The translations under genes and the position numbers were made by a program. The notes below the pieces were generated by a model. The model made no database searches, was not told where the DNA came from, and was given only the letters and a program-made list of their open reading frames with translations. From positions 19,409 to 83,408 of the forward strand of contig NZ_LLYA01000161.1 in the NCBI RefSeq assembly GCF_001440415.1: DNA of 64,000 nt. Reading direction: 5' to 3'. The stretch comes from Bradyrhizobium retamae. GTDB taxonomy: Bacteria > Pseudomonadota > Alphaproteobacteria > Rhizobiales > Xanthobacteraceae. Shown here in pieces: positions 17,980 through 26,576 of this stretch; the first letter of the stretch is position 1, and each line of letters begins with the position of its first letter.

Positions 17980-18699
17980 ATGTCCGACGTATCAGCAGTG
18001 AAGGCGCTGGTGTTCGACGTGTTCGGCACGGTAGTCGACTGGCGCACCAGCCTCATCAACGATTTCACGCAGTGGTCGAAAACCTCAGGCATCGAGGCGG
18101 ACTGGACCGCCTTGGTCGACGGCTGGCGCGCCGTCTACATGGCCTCGATGGACGAGGTGCGCAAACATCCCGAACGCGGCTACCAGATCCTGGATGCGCT
18201 GCACCGGCGGTCGCTGGAAAAACTGGTGGCGCAGTTTTCGATACAAGGCTTGAGCGAAGCCGACCTGCATTACCTGACGCTGGGCTGGCATCGGCTGCAT
18301 CCGTGGCCCGACAGCGTGCCGGGCCTGACGCGGCTGAAGAGGAAGTACATCATCTCGCCGCTCTCCAACGGCAATGTCGCGCTGCTGACCAACATGGCGA
18401 AGTTTGCAGGGCTGCCGTGGGACCTCATCATGTCAGCGGAATTGTTCGAGCACTACAAGCCCGATCCCGAAACCTATCTCGGCGCCGCCAAACTGCTCTG
18501 CCTGCCGCCGGAGCAGGTCATGATGGTCGCCGCCCACAATGGCGATCTGAAAGCCGCGCAGCAGAACGGCCTCAAGACCGCGTTCGTCGCCCGGCCCACC
18601 GAATACGGCCCGCTGCAGAAGTATGATTACGAGGCGACGGGCGACTGGGACATCGTCGCCAAGGATTTTGGCGGCATTGCCGACCGGCTGGGGTGTTAG
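17980..18699 (+). CDS. Haloacid dehalogenase type II (HAD superfamily)
   Basis: A 239-residue L-2-haloacid-dehalogenase-type enzyme. The nucleophile Asp is in FDVFGTVVDWR near residue 14, with motif II in PLSNGNVALL, the Lys in HYKPDPETYLGAA, and the acidic motif around AAHNGDLKAA. It hydrolyses the carbon-halogen bond of (S)-2-haloacids in characterised relatives; the natural substrate here is unknown. ATG 17980 is preceded by a GGGGAGGGG ribosome site. The insertion of this gene and the next breaks up the glpX-recJ pair. Confidence 0.85.
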   Translation: MSDVSAVKALVFDVFGTVVDWRTSLINDFTQWSKTSGIEADWTALVDGWRAVYMASMDEVRKHPERGYQILDALHRRSLEKLVAQFSIQGLSEADLHYLTLGWHRLHPWPDSVPGLTRLKRKYIISPLSNGNVALLTNMAKFAGLPWDLIMSAELFEHYKPDPETYLGAAKLLCLPPEQVMMVAAHNGDLKAAQQNGLKTAFVARPTEYGPLQKYDYEATGDWDIVAKDFGGIADRLGC

Positions 18700-18702
18700 A
18701 GG

Positions 18703-19797
18703 CTACCCCGCACTGGCTTGGATCGCGCCGAACCAGCCGAGGCCCCTATAGGTCTCGTAGCCGGGCGCGGCGTGGAACGCGACCATCGTTCCGAAGCGGT
18801 CCTGGTAGAAGCCGGAGCGGCGTCCCTCCAGTGACAGCGAGACGCGTTCGGTGAGCAGGCCCTGGCCGTCGGACGCCGCGATCACCCGGAAATTCGAATC
18901 GACCAGCAGCACGCGCGCCTTGTCGGCCGCGCCGACGCGTACGCCCTGGACGATGGCACGGGCTTGGGGTTCCCAGTCGAAATGAATCGCCAGCACGCCG
19001 GTCGGTCTGCCGTGCGCCTTGCCGCCTTCGCGGACGCTGGCGCAGTAGGTCACGACCTGAGCGTTGCCGAGCAAAGGCTGGCATTCGACGTCGCCGACGG
19101 CGTAATCGTCGCCGGAGCGCAAGGCGCGCGCAGAGCGGAACCACTTGGTCTGCGCCACGTTCTGGCCGATTACGTTGAACCGATCCGCGCGGCCGTTGGC
19201 CAGCACATTGCCGTCGAGATCGCACAGCCAGAGATCGAGATAGACGGTATAGGCGCCGAGGATGACGGACATCCGTTCCGACACATGGCTGACGGCAGCA
19301 GCCTGCGGCGCGGCCGCGCAATCGACCACGGCGGAATCGGTTGCCCACCAGCGCACGTCGCAGGTGCGCTCATAGAGGTTGCGGTCGATCAGCTCGATGG
19401 CGTTGAGCGACAGATCGACCATGCGCTCGCCGCGCGAGCGGTCGGCCATCTGCGCGATCGAATTCATCAGATTGCCGGTGCGGTTGGTGAGCTGGCTTTC
19501 GAGCTCGCGGGCAATCGTCTCGACCTGCTGGCCGACGTTGCGGACTTCCTGCGCCACCACCGCAAAGCCCGCACCTTGCGCGCCGGCGCGCGAACTCTCG
19601 ATCAGCGCGTTCAGCGCCAGCATCTTCATCTGGTTGGTGATCTTCTGGATCGACTTGGTCTTCTCGCAGGCGACCTGGTTGACCTCGGCGGTCAATCTCG
19701 CGATCAGCGCGGAAACGTCGGATTCGTCCTCGGCGCCCGCTGATTTGGCCGGCTGCTTTGCGGTCGTTGCGGTTTGGGAGCGAAGCGCGACGGACAT
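18703..19797 (-). CDS. Soluble chemoreceptor-like protein with N-terminal signalling tip and C-terminal Cache-like sensor
   Basis: A 364-residue protein without membrane segments. Residues about 28-100 form an MCP hairpin whose tip NALIESSRAGAQGAGFAVVAQEVRNV is the conserved CheA/CheW contact. Residues about 180-364 look like a double Cache sensor: YLDLWLCDLDGNVLANG, GVLAIHFDWEPQARAIV, VLLVDSNFRVIAASDG. This order is the reverse of normal transmembrane chemoreceptors. The signalling helix is very short and I see no clear methylation sites. GAGGAA 7 bases before ATG 19797 fixes the start. It may feed a cytosolic cue to a chemosensory array. Confidence 0.75.
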   Translation of the reverse strand: MSVALRSQTATTAKQPAKSAGAEDESDVSALIARLTAEVNQVACEKTKSIQKITNQMKMLALNALIESSRAGAQGAGFAVVAQEVRNVGQQVETIARELESQLTNRTGNLMNSIAQMADRSRGERMVDLSLNAIELIDRNLYERTCDVRWWATDSAVVDCAAAPQAAAVSHVSERMSVILGAYTVYLDLWLCDLDGNVLANGRADRFNVIGQNVAQTKWFRSARALRSGDDYAVGDVECQPLLGNAQVVTYCASVREGGKAHGRPTGVLAIHFDWEPQARAIVQGVRVGAADKARVLLVDSNFRVIAASDGQGLLTERVSLSLEGRRSGFYQDRFGTMVAFHAAPGYETYRGLGWFGAIQASAG

Positions 19798-20102
19798 TGG
19801 CGGGAATTCCTCAGTCTTTGTGCGGATGTCGATCTTCTGCGGATCGGCGGGACTCAAATGCGTGCGTATTCGACTCCTTTGTCGGGGATCATGGCTAACG
19901 ATTGGTTTAAGTTCCGGCGGCTTGCGGGTAGTTTTGCCTGATGAAGTTGCATCTTCTTTGTGCAAGTCGCATTTGTCGGCATGGCCCAGGGCCGCGAAGC
20001 CCCGAGGCTGTGCCGGCGTTGCCGCATGCGATTCGTTGGCCTGCCATCGTCGCCGTTTGCGTTTGCCGACAGCCCGCATAGCCCCTATCTCTCGAAGGCA
20101 TC
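19798..20102. other. Divergent intergenic region
   Basis: Lies between the chemoreceptor-like gene (minus) and recJ (plus). It should hold both promoters. I see no small gene, repeat or RNA in it. Confidence 0.5.
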
Positions 20103-21944
20103 ATGATCCTTCCCGCATCCGCACTTCCCGTTGAACTACCGCCGGCGTTTCTCGGCGTGGCGCGTTCGGCGACGGGCAAATTGTGGCGCGACCGGCTCGA
20201 CGTCAGGGGAGCTGCGCGGGCGCTGGCGATCACCCAGCGCTACCAGTTGCCGGAAATGCTGGCCCGCGTGCTGGCGGGCCGCGATGTCGGGGTCGACGAG
20301 GTTCAGGACTTCCTTGATCCGACCATCCGCAAACTGATGCCCGATCCACACACCGTGACGCAGATGGAATTGGCGGCCAAACGCATCGCTGACGCGGCCA
20401 TGCGTGGGGAAAAAGTGGCGATCTTCGGCGACTACGACGTCGACGGTGCCACGTCCGCAGCGCTGCTGGCCTGGCATCTGCGCCATTGTGGGCTGGATCC
20501 GCTGATCCACATCCCGGATCGGATCTTTGAAGGCTATGGCCCCAATGTCGAGGCGGTGCGGGCGCTGGCCGCCAAGGGCGCAACGCTGCTGGTGACCGTC
20601 GATTGCGGCACCACCAGCACCGAGCCGCTGGCGGAAGCGCGAAAGCTCGGCCTATCCGTCGTCGTCATCGACCATCACCAGACCGGCGATGATTTGCCCG
20701 AGGTCGACGCGCTGGTGAATCCGAATCGCCCGGACGATCTCTCCGGCCTCGGCCATCTCGCCGCTGTCGGTCTCGTGCTGATCACGCTGGTCGCTGTGAA
20801 CCGCGAATTGCGCGGCCGCGGCTTCTGGACTCCTGAGCGGCCGGAGCCGGATCTGCTCGGCATGCTGCACCATGTGGCGCTCGGCACCGTAGCCGATGTC
20901 GCGCCGCTGATAGGCCTCAATCGCGCCTTCGTCGCCAAGGGCCTGATCGCAATGCGCCGCCGCGACCATGTCGGGCATACCGCGCTGATGGATGTGGCGC
21001 GGCTGAACGGCCCGCCGGAAGCCTGGCATCTAGGCTTCATGCTGGGGCCGCGCATCAATGCGGGCGGCCGGATCGGTCGCGCCGATCTGGGCGTGCGGCT
21101 CTTGCTGGAGGGCGACGTCTCGGAGGCTGCGCGCATCGCGGCCGAACTCGATCGCCTCAACAGCGAGCGCCGCGTCATCGAGCAGGCGGCTGAAGCACAG
21201 GCCGAGGCCGAGGCGCTGGCCTCGCTCGGGCTCGAAGACAAGGGCGCGGTGATCGTGACCGCCGCCGAAGGCTGGCATCCCGGCATCGTCGGACTCGTCG
21301 CCTCACGGCTGAAAGAGAAGTTTGCGCGTCCCGCCTTTGCCATTGCGCTGGAGCCGGGCGGCATTGGCACCGGCTCGGGCCGCTCGATCTCGGGCGTCGA
21401 TCTCGGCAAGGCCGTGCGGCAGGCGGTGAAGGAGCGGCTTTTAATGAAGGGCGGCGGCCATGCCATGGCTGCCGGCGTGACGCTGCGCAAAGAGAAGCTC
21501 GCGGAATTTCGTGCCTTCATGGAAAGCGCGCTGGCCGAGGATGTCGCCAATTCCCGTCACGAGAACGAGCTGTTCATCGATGGCGCCGTCAGCGCGCGCA
21601 GCGTGACCGTGGAATTTGCCAATACGCTGAACCGCGCCGGGCCGTTCGGCGCGGCCAATCCGGAGCCGGTGATCGCGCTGCCGGCGCATCAGCTCGTCTA
21701 TGCCGATGAAGTAGGGCAGGCGCATTTGCGCGTGCGCTTCAAGTCCGGCGACGGCGCCATCGTCAACGGCATCGCGTTCCGCTCGGTCGGACAGAAGCTC
21801 GGCCACGCGCTGACGCAGAACCGTGGCCAGCCTTTGCACGTGGCGGGATCGCTCGCGGTCGATCGTTTTCAAGGATCGGAACGCGTGCAGTTTCGCGTGC
21901 TCGACGTCGCGGTGCCGGACCCGGGACCGGCCGTCATCAGGTAA
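20103..21944 (+). CDS. recJ: Single-stranded-DNA-specific exonuclease RecJ
   Basis: A 613-residue DHH-family 5'-3' nuclease for recombination and mismatch repair. Motif I is FGDYDVDGATSAALL, motif II VTVDCGTTS, motif III VVIDHHQTGDD, motif IV GTVADVAPLIG. The DHHA1 part has GPRINAGGRIGRADLGVRLLL, GSGRSISGVDL and GGHAMAAG. A C-terminal OB-like domain follows. Length is normal. Cytosolic. Confidence 0.95.
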   Translation: MILPASALPVELPPAFLGVARSATGKLWRDRLDVRGAARALAITQRYQLPEMLARVLAGRDVGVDEVQDFLDPTIRKLMPDPHTVTQMELAAKRIADAAMRGEKVAIFGDYDVDGATSAALLAWHLRHCGLDPLIHIPDRIFEGYGPNVEAVRALAAKGATLLVTVDCGTTSTEPLAEARKLGLSVVVIDHHQTGDDLPEVDALVNPNRPDDLSGLGHLAAVGLVLITLVAVNRELRGRGFWTPERPEPDLLGMLHHVALGTVADVAPLIGLNRAFVAKGLIAMRRRDHVGHTALMDVARLNGPPEAWHLGFMLGPRINAGGRIGRADLGVRLLLEGDVSEAARIAAELDRLNSERRVIEQAAEAQAEAEALASLGLEDKGAVIVTAAEGWHPGIVGLVASRLKEKFARPAFAIALEPGGIGTGSGRSISGVDLGKAVRQAVKERLLMKGGGHAMAAGVTLRKEKLAEFRAFMESALAEDVANSRHENELFIDGAVSARSVTVEFANTLNRAGPFGAANPEPVIALPAHQLVYADEVGQAHLRVRFKSGDGAIVNGIAFRSVGQKLGHALTQNRGQPLHVAGSLAVDRFQGSERVQFRVLDVAVPDPGPAVIR

Positions 21945-21977
21945 TTCGACAACCAATAACAACAAGCGGGAGAAGAA

Positions 21978-22787
21978 ATGACAGGGCAGGTTCAGGGCAA
22001 GGTCGCGCTGGTGACGGGCGGCGCATCCGGTATTGGCGAAGCGGTTTGCGAATTGCTGGCGCGCGAGGGCGCGGCCGTCGCCGTGACCGATGTCGACGAT
22101 TTGAGAGGCCCCGAGGTCGTTGAGCGGATCAAAAAGGCGGGTGGGGAGGCGAGCTTCTGGCCTCACGACGTCACCAGCGAGGAACGCTGGATCGAAGTCG
22201 CGGCCGATGTCATGAAGCGCTATGACCGGCTCGACGTGCTGGTCTCGAACGCCGGCATCGGCATTTCAGTGCCGTCGATCACCGAGATGTCGCTTGCGGA
22301 CTGGCGGCGGCAGACCGCGATCAACCTCGACGGCGTGTTTTTGTCGGTGAAGCATTGCCTGCCCGTGATGCGCAAGACCGGCGGTGGCTCCATCATCATG
22401 ATGTCGTCGCTGGCGGGCCTGCGTGGCGCGGCCGGGCTTTCCGGCTACTCCGCGACCAAGGGCGGTGTGCGGCTGTTCGCCAAGTCGATCGCGATGGAAT
22501 GCGCAACGTTTGGCGACGGCATCCGCGTCAACTCGGTGCATCCCGGCATTATCGATACGCCGATCTGGGGCAAGATTCCGGGGGCAGCCACAGGTAGCTG
22601 GCAGAACGCGCCGATCGATCCGGAGGAGCGCGCGAAACTGGCCACGCCGCTCGGCCGCGCCGGACAGGCGGCGGAAATCGCGCAGGGCGTGCTGTATCTG
22701 GCGTCCGATGCCTCGCGCTATGTGACGGGGACGGAGCTTGTTATCGACGGCGGCATGAACGCGGGTGGGGTGGCGCGACGCGCATAG
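21978..22787 (+). CDS. SDR family NAD(P)-dependent oxidoreductase
   Basis: A 269-residue classical SDR. TGGASGIG at residues 13-20, NAG at 91-93, Tyr157/Lys161 as the catalytic pair, and the closing YVTGTELVIDGGMNAG. The resemblance is to hydroxysteroid/cyclohexanol-type dehydrogenases, but substrate is undetermined. GGGAGAAG precedes the ATG. It follows recJ on the same strand by 33 bases, possibly read through. Confidence 0.85.
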   Translation: MTGQVQGKVALVTGGASGIGEAVCELLAREGAAVAVTDVDDLRGPEVVERIKKAGGEASFWPHDVTSEERWIEVAADVMKRYDRLDVLVSNAGIGISVPSITEMSLADWRRQTAINLDGVFLSVKHCLPVMRKTGGGSIIMMSSLAGLRGAAGLSGYSATKGGVRLFAKSIAMECATFGDGIRVNSVHPGIIDTPIWGKIPGAATGSWQNAPIDPEERAKLATPLGRAGQAAEIAQGVLYLASDASRYVTGTELVIDGGMNAGGVARRA

Positions 22788-22833
22788 ACGAAAACGCGGG
22801 CAGCAGTGATCGACTGCGCCACGCGCGCATACA

Positions 22834-23730
22834 TCAGCGTGGAGGTGAGCTTTTGGCGAATTGCGCGCGCAACCAGGCTTGCGTTGCTTCGATCGGTTCG
22901 GTCAGGGGTCTGCGGGAGCCGCGCACAAGATGCAGGGTGAAGCCTTCGATTTCCGGGCCGAACGGCACGACCAGCGTTTTGGTCGCGAGTTCCTCCGACA
23001 CCAGCAGCAGACTGTGCAACGCAACTCCGGTGCCGGCGACGACGGCCTGGATCGCATGGGTCTCATCGCTGAAGCGGAGCCCGGCCCGTGCATCGATACC
23101 GTCCATGCCCGCGATCTTCAGCCAGCGCCGCCAGGTCGGATTGCCGCTATCGCTGCGGCGCCAGTCAAAATGCAGCAGGGTCGCTGAGTGCAGATCGGCC
23201 GGCTTTTTCAGACCAAGACGCGGACTTGCCACTGGCGCAAAACGATCGATGGCCAACGGTTCGGCGGTCAGATCGGGATAAGGGCCAGGGCCATAGCGCA
23301 ACGCGAGGTCCGCGACACCTGAATTAAGGTCCACGACCTCCAGGGTCGCCAGCAGCGTGAGATCGATGTCAGGTCTTGCGTTGTGAAAGCCCGCGATGCG
23401 CGGCACCAGCCACTTGGCGGTGAACGCGGGAGTGGCCGAAAGTGTCACCGTCGCGCGGCGCTGCCTGCGGCTCAATCCTTCGACGACACGTGCGAAGGAG
23501 TCGAAGCCGTCGCGCAGAACCGGCAGCAAGACTTGCCCTTCCGCGGTCAACAGGACCTGACGCGTCCGCCGCTCGAACAGCGTCACGCCAATCACCTCTT
23601 CCAACTGCCGAACCTGATGGCTGATGGCGGTCGGCGTCACGTGCAGCTCCTGAGCCGCACGCTTGAAGCTCAGATGCCGCGCGGCGGCTTCGAACGCCCG
23701 CAGCCCCGACAGCGGTGGAAGACGTCTCAT
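22834..23730 (-). CDS. LysR family regulator, GcvA-like
   Basis: A 298-residue LysR-type regulator. The N-terminal helix-turn-helix spans about residues 8-65 (LRAFEAAARHLSFKRAAQELHVTPTAISHQVRQLE) with the GcvA-subgroup start MRRLPPLSGLRAFEAAARH. The C-terminal effector domain is complete. It is divergent from the azoreductase gene with a 109-bp gap, the usual layout for a LysR protein controlling its neighbour. Confidence 0.88.
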   Translation of the reverse strand: MRRLPPLSGLRAFEAAARHLSFKRAAQELHVTPTAISHQVRQLEEVIGVTLFERRTRQVLLTAEGQVLLPVLRDGFDSFARVVEGLSRRQRRATVTLSATPAFTAKWLVPRIAGFHNARPDIDLTLLATLEVVDLNSGVADLALRYGPGPYPDLTAEPLAIDRFAPVASPRLGLKKPADLHSATLLHFDWRRSDSGNPTWRRWLKIAGMDGIDARAGLRFSDETHAIQAVVAGTGVALHSLLLVSEELATKTLVVPFGPEIEGFTLHLVRGSRRPLTEPIEATQAWLRAQFAKSSPPR

Positions 23731-23839
23731 CGGCAGGCCTTATAGATGAGTACAGCTCATCCATGTGATGAGCAATTTGCGTTTGTCAATGCATGCTGCC
23801 CGATCCATCTACTCGAACAAAGATGAAAGGAAATATGCC

Positions 23840-24529
23840 ATGAACCTGCTACGGATTAACGCCAGTGCGCGACCTGACAGATCGGACCGGTTCCCTCGCG
23901 GGTCGCACACGCGCCGCCTCACCGAACGCTTCGTGCAGCGTTGGCTGCAATGCCGGCCGGATGACCTCGTGACCGATCGGGATGTCGGCCAATCACCACC
24001 ACATCCCGTCACCGAGAAATGGATCGGTGCGGCCTTCACGAAACCTGAGCTGCGCGAGCCGTGGATGAATGATGTGCTGGCGGAAAGCGACGCATTGGTC
24101 GATGAACTCATCGCCGCAGATTTGATCGTGGCTGGCGTGCCGATGTACAACTTTGGAATGCCGGCGCAGTTCAAGGCGTATGTCGACAATGTCGTGCGGG
24201 TCGGTCGCACTTTCGGCTTTGACCGTGCCCGGCCAGACGATCCCTATTCGCAGCTACTGGCTGGTAAGGGTAAACGTCTCATCATGCTCAGTTCGCGGGG
24301 TGATTACGGCTACGATCCGGGCGGACGGATCGCGCACATCAACCATGTCGAAGGGCCGGTGCGGGACGTGTTCGGATTCCTCGGCGTCACTGACTTCCAC
24401 AGCATCGCCATCGAATATGACGAGTTCAGGGATGAACGCTTGAAGGCGTCGATCGCTGCGGCCGAACGCGCAGTGGATAATCTTGTGGATCGGCTGGCGA
24501 AGGAAGCCGAACCGCTGGAAGCAGCTTGA
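23840..24529 (+). CDS. azoR: FMN-dependent NADH azoreductase / quinone reductase (AzoR family)
   Basis: A 229-residue flavodoxin-fold reductase. The phosphate-binding N-terminal loop is LLRINASARPDRSD with HTRRLTERF, the flavin contact is PMYNFGMPAQFKAYVDNV, and SSRGDYGYDPGG matches the family. It reduces quinones or azo compounds with NADH. AAAGGAAA lies before ATG 23840. Probably controlled by the divergent LysR protein. Confidence 0.85.
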   Translation: MNLLRINASARPDRSDRFPRGSHTRRLTERFVQRWLQCRPDDLVTDRDVGQSPPHPVTEKWIGAAFTKPELREPWMNDVLAESDALVDELIAADLIVAGVPMYNFGMPAQFKAYVDNVVRVGRTFGFDRARPDDPYSQLLAGKGKRLIMLSSRGDYGYDPGGRIAHINHVEGPVRDVFGFLGVTDFHSIAIEYDEFRDERLKASIAAAERAVDNLVDRLAKEAEPLEAA

Positions 24530-24584
24530 CTGCAGACTCGATGGAGAGGACGCGGCCGAACCGCGCGAGGTTGAAGCTGCGTCG

Positions 24585-25817
24585 CTATCCGCCCTGCCTC
24601 AACCGCGCCAGCACCTTCAGTCCACCGTAGCCATCCGCCGGCAGCAGGCCCATCTTGGTCTGATAATCCTTCACCGCCTTCATGGTGTCGTTGCCGACGC
24701 GGCCGTCGGTGCCGCCGGTATCGAAACCGGCCTTTGTCAATCGCGTCTGCAGTTCCTGTACTTCGGGAAGCGTCAGCGCGCGTTCGGAGCCGGGGAAGGG
24801 CTGGATGAACGGCGGCGCACCGAGAATGCGATCGCCGAGATGGCAGATCGCGAGCGCGTAGTTCATCGAGGGGTTGTAGCTCTTCACCGAATAAAAATTC
24901 GGACCCAGCAGGAACGAAGGTCCGCCGGCGACGGGCACCCACATCTGCGCCGACGCGTTCGGTTGCGGGAACGGCTTGCCGTCGGCGCGCGTAACGCCGG
25001 CGCTAGCCCATGCCGCGTAGGTACGGCTGCCGCTCGAAGCCCCACCGGATGCGCGCACCTCATAGCCCCAATGCTCGCCGCGGTGATATTTGCCGCGGTT
25101 GAGCAGATAGCGCGCGCTGGAGCCGAGCGCATCGTCGGGCTTGCCGAACGGCGAGACGCGGCCGTCCTTATCGTAGTCCATGCCGACATTGAGCCAGACT
25201 TCCGGCATCCACTGCGTGTGCCCCATCGCGCCGGCCCAGGATCCCCGCATTTCCTCCGGCGTGCCCCAGCCGCGATCGACGATCTTGAGCGCGTTGATCA
25301 GCTCGGTCTCCCAATAGGAGCGGCGACGCGGCTCATTCCAGGCCAGCGCTGCGAGCGCCGGAAAGATTGGGCGCATATGGTTCTGCTGCACCAAAGGATC
25401 GCCATAGGCCGACTCGACTCCCCACAGTGCGAGCAGCGTGCCGCGCTCGACGCCAAAATCCTGCTCGATCCGCGCGAACAGCGGCTCGTGCTTTTTCAAT
25501 GCTTCGCGGCCGTTGATGATGCGCCAGTCCGAGACGCGGCGATTGATGTATTGCCAGATCTGCTCATGGAATTCCGGCTGCTTCTGCATCTGCCGGAACA
25601 CGGTCATGTCAGGCTCGATCCGCCCCATCACCCGTGTCCAGGTCGCGTCCGAAATGCCTTTTGCCAGGGCACGAGCGCGAAAATTATCGCGCCACTGGTC
25701 GAAGCCGGCCGGCGCGGCAAATGCAGGAAGGCCGGTCGCGAGCAAGGCGCCGGCGCCGAGGCTGCCTCGCAGCAGGGCGCGGCGGGTCGGCGCAGTCTTG
25801 GAATCAGGCTGTTTCAT
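24585..25817 (-). CDS. Lytic murein transglycosylase, MltB type with peptidoglycan-binding domain
   Basis: A 410-residue periplasmic enzyme that cleaves the MurNAc-GlcNAc bond of peptidoglycan. A Tat-like signal (TRRALLRGSLGAGALLATG) covers the first 35 residues. The catalytic Glu is in LLALWGVESAYGD, and GAMGHTQWMPEVWLN and DALGSSARYLL follow the MltB pattern. Residues about 340-410 are a PG_binding_1 domain (LPEVQELQTRLTKAGFDTGG, GNDTMKAVKDYQ). Confidence 0.92.
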   Translation of the reverse strand: MKQPDSKTAPTRRALLRGSLGAGALLATGLPAFAAPAGFDQWRDNFRARALAKGISDATWTRVMGRIEPDMTVFRQMQKQPEFHEQIWQYINRRVSDWRIINGREALKKHEPLFARIEQDFGVERGTLLALWGVESAYGDPLVQQNHMRPIFPALAALAWNEPRRRSYWETELINALKIVDRGWGTPEEMRGSWAGAMGHTQWMPEVWLNVGMDYDKDGRVSPFGKPDDALGSSARYLLNRGKYHRGEHWGYEVRASGGASSGSRTYAAWASAGVTRADGKPFPQPNASAQMWVPVAGGPSFLLGPNFYSVKSYNPSMNYALAICHLGDRILGAPPFIQPFPGSERALTLPEVQELQTRLTKAGFDTGGTDGRVGNDTMKAVKDYQTKMGLLPADGYGGLKVLARLRQGG

Positions 25818-25982
25818 GCACTCAGTCTAGCGGCGTTGCGTGCCTGCGCCAAAAGCTATGACGCCGCGGGAACCGGCTTTTTCGGGAGAATCCGCGGCAA
25901 ATTTGCCGGTGCGGTTAGCCATGGACGGGGTGCGGGGGTCTCTTATAATCAAGCAGAGTACTGACAACAGAAGGCAGGAAGA

Positions 25983-26447
25983 ATGTCGCACGCCCGCAAG
26001 GAATACAGAGACTTCATGTCGCTGACGCCGGACGCCTACGAGGCGGTGCTGGCGCTCAGTCAGGTCGCGGGCAAGGCGGGCATGGACAAGCAACTGCTCG
26101 AGTTGGTCAAGCTGCGTGCCTCGCAGATCAACGGCTGTGCCTTTTGCGTGCAGTATCATATCCTGGAGGGCGAGAAGCTCGGCGTGCCCACCGACAAACT
26201 CAATCTCGTGGTGGTCTGGCGCGAGGCGCCGCAGTTTTCCGCGCGCGAGCGTGCCGCGCTGGCTTGGACGGAAGCGCTGACGTTGCTCGCAGACGGCGTC
26301 AGTGACGATATCTATGCGCAGGCGAGCGCGGAATTCTCCGAGAAGGAGCTCGCCTATCTCACCTCCGCCGTCGCCTCGATCAATGTCTGGAACAGATTCG
26401 GCGCGGCGTTTCGCTGGACGCCGCCGGCGCGGAAGAAGGTCGCCTGA
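25983..26447 (+). CDS. Carboxymuconolactone decarboxylase / AhpD-like protein
   Basis: A 154-residue all-helical protein with the AhpD-type redox motif CAFCVQYH near residue 55, preceded by LLELVKLRASQINGC. Members reduce alkyl hydroperoxides or have unknown redox roles. The length and single domain fit the family. No peroxidase partner lies nearby. Ribosome site AGGAAGA before the ATG. Confidence 0.88.
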   Translation: MSHARKEYRDFMSLTPDAYEAVLALSQVAGKAGMDKQLLELVKLRASQINGCAFCVQYHILEGEKLGVPTDKLNLVVVWREAPQFSARERAALAWTEALTLLADGVSDDIYAQASAEFSEKELAYLTSAVASINVWNRFGAAFRWTPPARKKVA

Positions 26448-26576
26448 GCGTCAAGGGCGCTAGATACCGTTTTGGGCGAGCGGATCGCGTCCGAACCGGC
26501 CGCCAGCGGTTAATGCCCACGGAATCCATTGCGGAGATTTGAACGGTTCCGCGGCTGGAAGCGAACCGCTTTGCGA

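Noticed and set aside
24483..25964. A 493-codon plus-strand frame opposite the lytic transglycosylase
   Set aside because: The minus strand encodes a full MltB with signal peptide and catalytic Glu; the plus frame shows no domain.
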